Assembly (NCBI GenBank): GCA_955652195.1
Contig: CATPBC010000217.1
Location: forward strand, 1-12,567
Direction of reading: 5' to 3'
Length of the DNA: 12,567 nucleotides
Source: an uncultured Xanthobacteraceae bacterium
GTDB taxonomy: Bacteria; Pseudomonadota; Alphaproteobacteria; Rhizobiales; Xanthobacteraceae
Each line of letters opens with the position of its first letter. Position 1 is the stretch's first letter. The position numbers and the translations under genes were made by a program. This document shows, one piece after another, positions 6,439 through 12,567 of this stretch. Below the pieces are notes generated by a model. The model searched no databases. It saw only the letters and a list, made by a program, of their open reading frames with translations, and was not told the DNA's origin.

Positions 6439-7536
6439 TCAATCCTTCACCGCGCAATCGCGCAAGATTTCCGGCCTGAAGGCAAGCCCATGGCCGGGCC
6501 GTTCCGGTGCCGCGATGAATCCGTTCGCAACCGGCACCGGATCGACCCACAGATCCTCGGCGAGCCCCATGTCCTCGATCCACAGTCCGTTCGGAATCGA
6601 GGCGAGCAGCTGGATATTCAATTCCGGAAACAGATGCGGCGCGATCGTCATACCCCAGGTGTCGGCGACGGTCGCGATCTTACGCAATTCGGTCAGCCCG
6701 CCGCGCATCGGATCGGGCTGCAGGATCGGCAGCCGCGGATTTTCGAAAAACGGCTTGAGATCGAAGCGCGTGAAATGCGTCTCGCCGCCAACCACGCGCA
6801 GGTCGAGCGCCTCGGCGATGCGCAAATAGCCGGCAAAATCGTCCGGCACCACCGGCTCTTCCAGCCAATAGACATTATGATCCTGGAACTTGCGGCCCAT
6901 CGCAATGGCGATGTCGGCGGTCCAGCCCATATTGACGTCGATCATGATGTCGATGTCCGGACCGAGCGCCTCGCGCATGCGGCGCACATTGTCGAGATCG
7001 GTTGCCAGATCGGCAGTGTGAGCGACCTGCATCTTGATCGCTTTATAGCCGCGCTCCTTGTAGTGCAGCGCCTTTGCGATCATGCCGTCGCCGCCGCTGC
7101 CGCGAAAGCAGCCGCTGCCATAGGCCGGCAATTGCCCGCGGTAATGACCCCACAGCCGATGCAGCGGCAGATTGGCGCGTTTGCCGAGCACATCCCACAG
7201 CGCGATATCGAGAGCCGACATCGCCATCACCGCGATTCCGGCGCGGCCATAGGTGACGGTGGCGCGCCACAGATCCTGCCAGATCGCCTCGACCGCACTC
7301 GCGTCTTTACCGAGCACGCGCGGGATCACGCATTCTTCCAGGCAGCATGCGATCGTGCGCATCGCCGGGCGGAACAAAAACAAATAACCCATCCCCGCGA
7401 TGCCGCCGCGCGTCTCGACATCGAGCACCAGAAACTCGCGCATCGGGCCGAAGGCGTGGCCCTTGAGCCATGGCGTTTGCGGCCACGGCACGCGCAGCAT
7501 GGTGGTGCGAATGGCCGTGATGGTCGTATCGGTCAT
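6439..7536 (-). CDS. Mandelate racemase/muconate lactonizing enzyme family protein
   Basis: 365-residue enolase-superfamily enzyme; such proteins abstract a proton alpha to a carboxylate, often in sugar-acid dehydration or racemisation. The N-terminal capping domain (about 1-125) includes TAIRTTMLRVPW and the 20s/50s loops; the barrel carries Mg2+ ligands Asp200 (MIDVN), Glu226 (WLEEP) and Glu252 (GGE). The His/Asp dyad of the mandelate racemase subgroup is present: Asp275 (LQPDPMRGG) and His301 (APHLFPE). The second Lys of the KxK motif is replaced: AIKMQ, Lys168-Met-Gln170. ATG 7536 is chosen because the protein opens like its family; the frame is open much further upstream but overlaps the next gene and reads as low-complexity Arg/Ser. 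No strong ribosome site is seen. Substrate unknown, likely a sugar acid. Confidence 0.92.
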   Translation of the reverse strand: MTDTTITAIRTTMLRVPWPQTPWLKGHAFGPMREFLVLDVETRGGIAGMGYLFLFRPAMRTIACCLEECVIPRVLGKDASAVEAIWQDLWRATVTYGRAGIAVMAMSALDIALWDVLGKRANLPLHRLWGHYRGQLPAYGSGCFRGSGGDGMIAKALHYKERGYKAIKMQVAHTADLATDLDNVRRMREALGPDIDIMIDVNMGWTADIAIAMGRKFQDHNVYWLEEPVVPDDFAGYLRIAEALDLRVVGGETHFTRFDLKPFFENPRLPILQPDPMRGGLTELRKIATVADTWGMTIAPHLFPELNIQLLASIPNGLWIEDMGLAEDLWVDPVPVANGFIAAPERPGHGLAFRPEILRDCAVKD

Positions 7537-7566
7537 GCAACGCTCGATTTGTTTCTGATCAGGTTG

Positions 7567-7610
7567 GCAGCAACCGTCCGGATGCTGCGAAAACTTATTC
7601 CGCGCGTCAA
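7567..7610 (-). promoter_or_regulatory. Possible promoter/operator before the enolase-superfamily gene
   Basis: A perfect inverted repeat, GCAGCA (7567-7572) and TGCTGC (7583-7588) spaced by 10 bases, lies 31 bases upstream of the start codon. On the minus strand TTGACG (7605-7610) could be a -35 box with a poor -10 (CAGCAT, 7582-7587) inside the repeat. A regulator binding there would block the promoter. This is suggestive only. Confidence 0.28.
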
Positions 7611-7657
7611 CGCCGGCAGACCAGCAATATTTGATTTCGCTCCGCGATCCGACGCCT

Positions 7658-8500
7658 TCAGCGCGACCGTAAGGAAAAGTCCGTAAACACTGGAGGCGGC
7701 GGCGTCGGTTGCGTCGCCCGCTGCGTCGATTGAATGATGATCTGCAAGGCGTCGTCCTCACCGCCATTGGTCGGCAGCCATGGCGGCTGCGGGCAAGGCA
7801 GTGTCGAGGCGGTGCCGCAGCCCGCAAGCTCGATGACATTGCCGTTATTAAGCCCGCCGACGCCGCCGTTCTGGTCGAACTTGCTCGATAGATACTCAAT
7901 GTAATGAATGACCTGCTCGGCCGTGACCCGCGCCGGCTGTCCGGGTGGCGTGTTCCAGTTCAAGATCGTCACCACAAAGCCGGGCCGATACACGACAATC
8001 GAGCCGCCGCCGTTCGTAATTGTCAGTATACCGTTCAGATTGATGGCGTGCGTTACATGGGCGCTGTGATCGACGGTCGCGGTGCCGCCGCGGATGCCAA
8101 TCGTCGCCGCCGGTGTGTCGATCGTGACGGCGCCCTGATGGCTCAATTTGCCGCCGATATATTGCAGCGTGCCTTGGGTGAGCTTGGTGAGCATGTGGCC
8201 GCTGCCGGATGCCGGATCGTAGACGAATTCGTCGATCAGCAGATTGGTGTTCGGCGCGATATTCAGCGTACTTTGATCGACAAACAAAAGCTGCACCGAT
8301 CCGGTCGGCGAGGTATGGATGCGTTCTTTGTGCAGAATGCGCGAGCCGACCTTGAGCGTTATGATCGAGCCGCCGGGTGGCGTGCTTTCCGAATTCGGAT
8401 TGACCGCAGTCGCGGTGCCGACCTGTTGCGCGATCGCGGTCGCACCGCCGATGAGAACGGCAGCGAATGCCAATACGACTGATTTATATTTCCCAGCCAT
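7658..8500 (-). CDS. Secreted FecR-domain protein
   Basis: 280 residues. A signal peptide is clear: basic MAGKYK, hydrophobic core to residue 24, likely cut at AIA-QQ. The FecR-type domain spans about 40-145, with GGSIITLKVGSRI (43-55), a FVDQSTLNIAPNTNLLIDEFVYDP stretch in two parts (73-96) and TIDTPAATIGIRGGTATVD (126-144). The C-terminal 70 residues are Pro/Thr/Gly-rich with two Cys (228 and 236) and look disordered. GAGGA 7 bases before ATG 8500 fixes the start. It begins 26 bases after the beta-barrel gene stops, so the two are probably one operon. Unlike the iron-citrate anti-sigma FecR, it has no cytoplasmic N-terminal part or internal transmembrane helix, and no sigma factor gene is adjacent. 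A periplasmic or surface role is likely (inferred). Confidence 0.85.
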   Translation of the reverse strand: MAGKYKSVVLAFAAVLIGGATAIAQQVGTATAVNPNSESTPPGGSIITLKVGSRILHKERIHTSPTGSVQLLFVDQSTLNIAPNTNLLIDEFVYDPASGSGHMLTKLTQGTLQYIGGKLSHQGAVTIDTPAATIGIRGGTATVDHSAHVTHAINLNGILTITNGGGSIVVYRPGFVVTILNWNTPPGQPARVTAEQVIHYIEYLSSKFDQNGGVGGLNNGNVIELAGCGTASTLPCPQPPWLPTNGGEDDALQIIIQSTQRATQPTPPPPVFTDFSLRSR

Positions 8501-8526
8501 TACGTGTTCCTCAACAGATCTGCCCT

Positions 8527-9903
8527 TCAAAATCTGACCAGCGGTCCGGCACTGACGGACAGATCGCGATACGAGAACGCCGCCACGTTGGATGACGCGT
8601 TTCGATATTGCACGAGCGATGCGAAGATCAGTTTGTGCCAGATCGGCACTTCCAGGCCGAGCCCAGCGCGCCATTCAGTTGTATGCGCCGTGGTGAACGG
8701 CGCCACGAACGGATCGGCTGCATCGTACTCCCATCGAGTCACGCCGACGGTCGGAACGACGGTCCAGTGCGCACTGCCGGCCCAAGGAGTCGGCCAAGAG
8801 AACGTCCACGGCAACCAGATGTCGGCGACATAGCTGCGATAGCTATCGAAGGCGAATTGGTCACTGGCGCGGGCATAAGCAACGCGCGATTGCCAGGCCA
8901 GCCCGGAAGCGACCGGTCCCGATGCTTGCAGCCCGACGGTCGACAGTGTGCCGCTCAATCCGCTGGCGAGCGGGTAGAGCGCGGAATTGCGGAAACTCTG
9001 TTGAACGATTTCGCCGTAGGGATCGAGCGAAACATTCCCTACCACGGCGTGAAGCGTAAGCCCGCCGCCGATGCCGCCCATATAGGGGGCGTCGGCCAGC
9101 AATGCGCCGGTCGCAACGACATAGGGTTTGACAGTCAAGCCGTTGATGTTGCCCGGCGCGAAGGCAAAGCGCGGCCCGGCGCGAATTTCCATCAAACCGA
9201 CATCGAACTGGTGCAAGGCAAATTGTTGCGCGTCGTAGGCAATCACGGAGGCTTCGAAGGTCTCGCCGGTCTGGGTTTCGAAGTCGTGGACGTAATTAAT
9301 TCCGGCGGTGCCGAACCAATTCCAGTCCGGCCGGGCAGTGAAACTGCTGTTGAGCGTCCCGCCGGAGGCAAGAACTGTCTGCGCTCCAGCACCGAGACTG
9401 GCATTGCTCTGATAACGCAAGCCGGTCTGCGCGAAACCTGAGAATTGATCGGGTCGAAGCTTTTTATCGACCAGTTCGAGCAGGTCCTCAATCTTCTGGC
9501 GAAGCTCGGGCGTAACGTCCGGCATCTGCAGCGCCGTTTGCAGATAACCGCGCGCCTGGTCGTAGGAGCCAAGCTGATAATAGAGCACGCCCAGCTGAAA
9601 GCGTGTTGCGGCAAGCCTGGGATTATAGAAGCGGAGCTGTTCGTAAGTGCTGATCGCCGATTCGATATCACCGCGATTAGCCGAAGCGGCGGCATATTGA
9701 ATCGTATTGCCGAGATTGCCTGGCTGGGCCAGCACGCCCGCAAACAGGGGATCGATGTCCTTGGTGAAATCGGAAGCGCCCTGGCCGAAAGCAGTGACCG
9801 TAAGTGCGATCAGGAGCGCCGCCGAACCGGCGACGTCCGCGATCAAGCCCGGACCTGCCCGCCTTATGCTGGTTGCCACGAGAACGTCGACCCCCAAGCC
9901 CAT
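8527..9903 (-). CDS. TPR-containing outer-membrane beta-barrel protein
   Basis: 458 residues from ATG 9903. Residues 1-40 carry a signal peptide (RR near 14-15, hydrophobic 28-39, likely cut near AFG-QG). Residues about 65-150 are two to three TPR-like helical pairs (NRGDIESAISTYEQLRFYNP, then RFQLGVLYYQLGSYDQARGY). From about 153 on, alternating strands rich in aromatic ends (GFAQTGLRYQSNA, DWNWFGTAGINYVHDF, and so on) run to a terminal Phe (GPLVRF), as in outer-membrane barrels. This resembles TPR-plus-porin proteins such as surface lipoprotein assembly modifiers, but I cannot assign that family firmly. Other in-frame starts are ATG 9957, GTG 9879 and TTG 9999; GTG 9879 would leave a tidier signal peptide. 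It is first in the likely operon with the FecR-domain gene. Confidence 0.82.
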   Translation of the reverse strand: MGLGVDVLVATSIRRAGPGLIADVAGSAALLIALTVTAFGQGASDFTKDIDPLFAGVLAQPGNLGNTIQYAAASANRGDIESAISTYEQLRFYNPRLAATRFQLGVLYYQLGSYDQARGYLQTALQMPDVTPELRQKIEDLLELVDKKLRPDQFSGFAQTGLRYQSNASLGAGAQTVLASGGTLNSSFTARPDWNWFGTAGINYVHDFETQTGETFEASVIAYDAQQFALHQFDVGLMEIRAGPRFAFAPGNINGLTVKPYVVATGALLADAPYMGGIGGGLTLHAVVGNVSLDPYGEIVQQSFRNSALYPLASGLSGTLSTVGLQASGPVASGLAWQSRVAYARASDQFAFDSYRSYVADIWLPWTFSWPTPWAGSAHWTVVPTVGVTRWEYDAADPFVAPFTTAHTTEWRAGLGLEVPIWHKLIFASLVQYRNASSNVAAFSYRDLSVSAGPLVRF

Positions 9904-10197
9904 CGCCGCCGTGGATGGAATGTTTTCCCGAACGACCCACGCTGCCCGACGCACCATCCATATTAGCGCACAAAGGCGGGATTGCGCCAACCGTGGCAAA
10001 ACCAGACCAAAGCCATTGACGCGGATCAGGCGGCAGTTTCTGCTTTTGCGGCGCGCGCAGGCGGATTTTTTCGCGATGTGGCGAAACGATCACAGTCCAT
10101 CGCTAGGCCGAGCCTGCAAAACAGCGGCGAGACCGTGTTGGATCGATTATGATTTGCGTCATGGCGGGCTCGGCGACAGGACGAGCCGGAGGTGTTC

Positions 10198-11997
10198 GTG
10201 GCTTCGACGATCAATGTGGCGGCTTATAGCGACGCGCTCGTCGTGCTCGGCACGGCGGGCATTGTTGTGCCGATCTTCAGCCGGCTCGGTTTTAGCCCGG
10301 TGCTCGGCTATCTGGCCGCCGGGGCGCTGTTGGGGCCACTTGGGCTGGGTTCGCTGATCCAATCCTTTCCGGCGCTGTTCTGGTTCACCGTGAGCGACGC
10401 CAAGGACGTCGCCGGCATCGCCGAACTCGGCGTTGTTTTTCTGTTGTTCCTGATCGGCCTCGAACTGTCGCTGCACCGGCTGATGACGATGCGGCGCCTG
10501 GTAGTCGGGCTTGGGGGACTGCAGGTTCTGATCACGACGGTGCTGCTCGCCGCGCTCGCCGTCTATTTCGGAAAGACGCCCTCGGAAGCGATCATTCTCG
10601 GGGCGAGTCTGTCGCTGTCTTCCACCGCGATCGTACTCGAACTGTTATCGAAGCAGGAGCGCCTGAAGACGAATGTCGGACGGACGAGCTTTGCTGTCCT
10701 GCTGGCGCAGGATATAGCGGTCATTCCCCTCCTCATCTTCATCGCGCTGCTCAGTGCCGGTCCGCAAGGCTCGGTGCTCGCCAGCGTCGGCAAGGCGGTT
10801 ATGCAGGCGGCCATCGCGCTTGCCGTTATCATCATTTTCGGCCGCTTTCTGCTGCAGCCGCTGTTCCGGCTGGTCGCCTCCACGCGCTCGCGCGATCTTT
10901 TCATCGCGACCGCGCTGTTCGTCGTCATCGCCGCCGGCGTCATCACCAATCAGGCCGGCCTGTCGATGGCGCTGGGCGCCTTCGTTGCAGGGCTTCTGCT
11001 CGCCGAGACCGAATACCGCCGCGCCGTTGAAGCGACCATCGATCCGTTCAAGGGCCTGTTGCTCGGAATTTTCTTCTTCACCGTCGGCATGAACATCGAC
11101 GTGCGCGAATTATTGCGCGAGCCGCTGTTGCTGGCTGGCGGCGTATTCGGACTGATTGCCCTCAAATCGCTTGTCATCGTCGGTCTCGCCAAGCTGTTCC
11201 GTGTGTCATGGCCGGTCGCGGTCGAAATGGGACTCCTGCTCGGCGCGGGCGGCGAATTCGCCTTCGTCGGTATTGCAATGGCTTCGCAATTACGCCTGAT
11301 CGATTCCGCCACAGCCACTTTTGTGCTCACCGTCACTTCGGTGACGATGGCATTGATACCGCTATTGTCCTTTGTTGCGCGGCACTTCGCATCCCGCTTG
11401 CGCTCCGCCGCTGCGCCGCCGGAGCTGGCGGCGCGGCCGAGCGCTCGGCAAAGTCATGCGATCGTCGTCGGCTATGGCCGTGTCGGCAAAGTAGTATGCG
11501 GACTGCTGAATGAGCATGGCATTCCCTATATCGCTGCCGATTTCGATGCTTCGACGGTGACCCGCGACCGCCGCGATGGCCACGACGTTTATTATGGCGA
11601 CGCCGCCGATCCGAAGTTTCTCGAGATTTGCGGCTTGGCCAGCGCCGCCGGCGTCATTATCACCATCCATGCCGACGAGCTGATCGATCTGGTGGTCGAG
11701 CATGTCCGCGCCATGCGGCCGGATGTGCTGATTGTTTCGCGGGCGCGCGATGCCGATCACGCACGTCATCTCTATCGCCTCGGCGCCACCGACGCGGTGC
11801 CGGAAGCGATCGAAGCCAGCTTGCAACTCTCCGAAGCCGCCCTGGTCGGTCTCGGACTGCCGACCGGTCCGGTGATCGCGTCGATTCACGAGAAGCGCGA
11901 CGAGATCCGCCGCGGCTTGCAGCAGGCGGCGCGCGCCGCGGGGTTGCAAGCTACGCGTTCGATCAGAGCGAAGAGGCGCGCGATTTTCAGACGATAG
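10198..11997 (+). CDS. Kef-type CPA2 potassium/proton antiporter with RCK domain
   Basis: 599-residue inner-membrane protein of the monovalent cation:proton antiporter-2 family. Residues about 10-395 hold some twelve hydrophobic segments of a Na/H-exchanger domain, with GVVFLLFLIGLELSL, the ion-binding motif LLAQDIAVIPL (Asp172), and LGIFFFTVGMNID. Residues about 420-535 are a cytoplasmic RCK-N (TrkA-N) Rossmann domain: HAIVVGYGRVGK with GYGRVG at 425-430, and ADFD closing strand 2. No RCK-C domain follows; the end is a basic tail. GTG 10198 is chosen because GGAGG lies 5 bases upstream; GTG 10192 overlaps that site. It likely exports potassium in exchange for protons under electrophile or pH stress. 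It stands alone, divergent from the barrel gene; no KefF/KefG-type ancillary gene is next to it. Confidence 0.93.
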   Translation: MASTINVAAYSDALVVLGTAGIVVPIFSRLGFSPVLGYLAAGALLGPLGLGSLIQSFPALFWFTVSDAKDVAGIAELGVVFLLFLIGLELSLHRLMTMRRLVVGLGGLQVLITTVLLAALAVYFGKTPSEAIILGASLSLSSTAIVLELLSKQERLKTNVGRTSFAVLLAQDIAVIPLLIFIALLSAGPQGSVLASVGKAVMQAAIALAVIIIFGRFLLQPLFRLVASTRSRDLFIATALFVVIAAGVITNQAGLSMALGAFVAGLLLAETEYRRAVEATIDPFKGLLLGIFFFTVGMNIDVRELLREPLLLAGGVFGLIALKSLVIVGLAKLFRVSWPVAVEMGLLLGAGGEFAFVGIAMASQLRLIDSATATFVLTVTSVTMALIPLLSFVARHFASRLRSAAAPPELAARPSARQSHAIVVGYGRVGKVVCGLLNEHGIPYIAADFDASTVTRDRRDGHDVYYGDAADPKFLEICGLASAAGVIITIHADELIDLVVEHVRAMRPDVLIVSRARDADHARHLYRLGATDAVPEAIEASLQLSEAALVGLGLPTGPVIASIHEKRDEIRRGLQQAARAAGLQATRSIRAKRRAIFRR

Positions 11998-12056
11998 GTT
12001 TGCCCCGCTTGGTACAGCACGTAAGCGGTGCGCCACTAATCCGGGAATCCGTTTGC

Positions 12057-12567
12057 TTAGCCCTGCGAGCCCGAACTCACTATCGGCGAGGCGCTTTTGG
12101 CTGGCGCGGCGCTCTTGGCTGGCGCGGCGCTCTTGGCTGGCGCGGCGCTCTTGGCTGGCGCGGCGCTTTTGGCTGGCGCAGCGCTCTTGTTTGGCGAGGT
12201 AGTCTTGCTTGCCGAAGCGCTCTTGTTTGCCGAGGCGCTCTTGTTTGGCGCCGCCTCTTTGGATGCGCTCTCCTTCGGCGCGATCTCCTTGGGCGCGATC
12301 TCCTTGGGCGCGATCTCCTTGGGCGCGATCTCCTTGGCTACTTGCGGCTCCTTGGCCCGCACCAGCGTCGGCGGGCCGCCGACCGGCCGGCACGACTGCC
12401 CATGCGCCGCTTGCAAGATCGCGGTCAGAGCTATGCCCTGCAGTCGCGGTGATTTGTCGATGGTGAAATGATCGACGCTGGTATCGCTCGAGACATCGAC
12501 ATTTGATATATTTGATTGAAAGCCCTCAGACTCCTTCACATAGGCATTTCTCGGCTGCGTCAGATTG
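12057..12567 (-). CDS. Lys/Ala/Pro-rich repeat protein, C-terminal part
   Basis: The frame is open from the right window edge to TAA at 12057, so the N-terminus lies outside; a GTG at 12539 exists but has no good ribosome site. Visible order: a non-repeat part (about 60 residues, including DHFTIDKSPRLQGIALTAIL and QAAHGQSCRPVGG), then pentapeptide KEIAP four times, then about nine hexapeptides near AAPAKS or SANKSA, ending SPIVSSGSQG. The tail is strongly basic, without hydrophobic segments, and resembles histone H1-like or PAK-type linkers that bind nucleic acid or span the periplasm. I do not recognise the N-terminal part. It converges on the antiporter gene with a 59-base gap and no evident terminator. 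Confidence 0.6.
   Translation of the reverse strand, partial: NLTQPRNAYVKESEGFQSNISNVDVSSDTSVDHFTIDKSPRLQGIALTAILQAAHGQSCRPVGGPPTLVRAKEPQVAKEIAPKEIAPKEIAPKEIAPKESASKEAAPNKSASANKSASASKTTSPNKSAAPAKSAAPAKSAAPAKSAAPAKSAAPAKSASPIVSSGSQG
12088..12267. repeat. 18-bp coding tandem repeats, about ten copies
   Basis: Units of 18 bases start at 12088. The three units 12106-12159 are identical (GCGGCGCTCTTGGCTGGC); 12088-12105 and 12160-12177 differ by one to two bases; units from 12178 to 12267 are increasingly divergent. Each unit encodes one AAPAKS-like hexapeptide on the minus strand. Confidence 0.88.
12270..12329. repeat. 15-bp coding tandem repeats, four copies
   Basis: CTCCTTGGGCGCGAT occurs at 12285-12299, 12300-12314 and 12315-12329, with a one-base variant at 12270-12284. 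Each unit encodes KEIAP on the minus strand. It lies just upstream (in reading direction) of the hexapeptide array. Confidence 0.88.

Noticed and set aside
6490..7686. 398-codon plus-strand frame opposite the enolase-superfamily gene
   Set aside because: The minus-strand product has complete active-site motifs; the plus-strand product is His/Arg/Ala-rich shadow sequence typical of GC-rich DNA.
7537..7899. 121-residue N-terminal extension of the enolase-superfamily protein
   Set aside because: The extra part overlaps the FecR gene in another frame and is Arg/Ser-rich low-complexity sequence; the family begins at MTDTTITAIR.
8608..9441. 277-codon plus-strand frame opposite the barrel gene
   Set aside because: No domain is visible and it is antisense to a protein with a signal peptide, TPRs and terminal Phe.
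12088..12329. CRISPR array
   Set aside because: Units are contiguous without unique spacers and stay in a coding frame.
11362..12393. 343-codon minus-strand frame across the antiporter 3' end and the repeats
   Set aside because: Much of it is antisense to the RCK domain, and its Arg/Gln-rich repeats are a frame-shifted reading of the KEIAP/AAPAKS arrays.

Overview
The window looks like chromosomal DNA from a GC-rich alphaproteobacterium, probably a Bradyrhizobium or Rhodopseudomonas relative (Hyphomicrobiales). This rests on protein flavour, GTG starts, an IS1182-type transposase remnant and an elongator tRNA-Met fragment. It has two parts that meet at a tRNA scar near 4912-4964.

Left part (1 to about 4910): probable genomic island or its worn remnant. 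It starts with a broken IS1182-type transposase joined to a broken aldo/keto reductase (1 to about 440, minus). Next is a polyhydroxyalkanoate (PHA) module: a PhaC-like Cys-nucleophile alpha/beta hydrolase (503-1660, minus), divergent from a class I PHA synthase phaC (2004-3803, plus), followed by a MaoC/PhaJ-type (R)-enoyl-CoA hydratase (3887-4360, plus). A good sigma70-like promoter lies before phaC. Together the genes could turn beta-oxidation enoyl-CoA into (R)-3-hydroxyacyl-CoA, polymerise it, and possibly act on the polymer or acyl products. The 4361-5030 stretch has no intact gene. It holds a palindromic repeat, a small membrane-protein gene broken by one TGA (4509-4775, minus), two short tandem duplications, and the 3' part of a tRNA-Met(CAT) with no 5' half. 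That last item is what integration of an element into a tRNA gene leaves at its distal end.

Right part (about 4965 to 12567): ordinary-looking chromosomal genes. They are a nitronate monooxygenase-like flavoprotein whose usual GGH motif reads GGY (5031-6098, minus); an intergenic stretch with four 18-bp tandem repeats; a mandelate racemase/muconate lactonizing enzyme-type enolase-superfamily protein (6439-7536, minus); a FecR-domain secreted protein (7658-8500, minus) just downstream of a TPR plus beta-barrel outer-membrane protein (8527-9903, minus), likely one operon; a Kef-type CPA2 potassium/proton antiporter (10198-11997, plus); and the C-terminal end of a Lys/Ala/Pro-rich repeat protein that runs off the right edge (12057-12567, minus).

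No CRISPR array, rRNA, intact tRNA or intact mobile element was seen. All identifications come from reading motifs in the translated sequence; no database search was possible.
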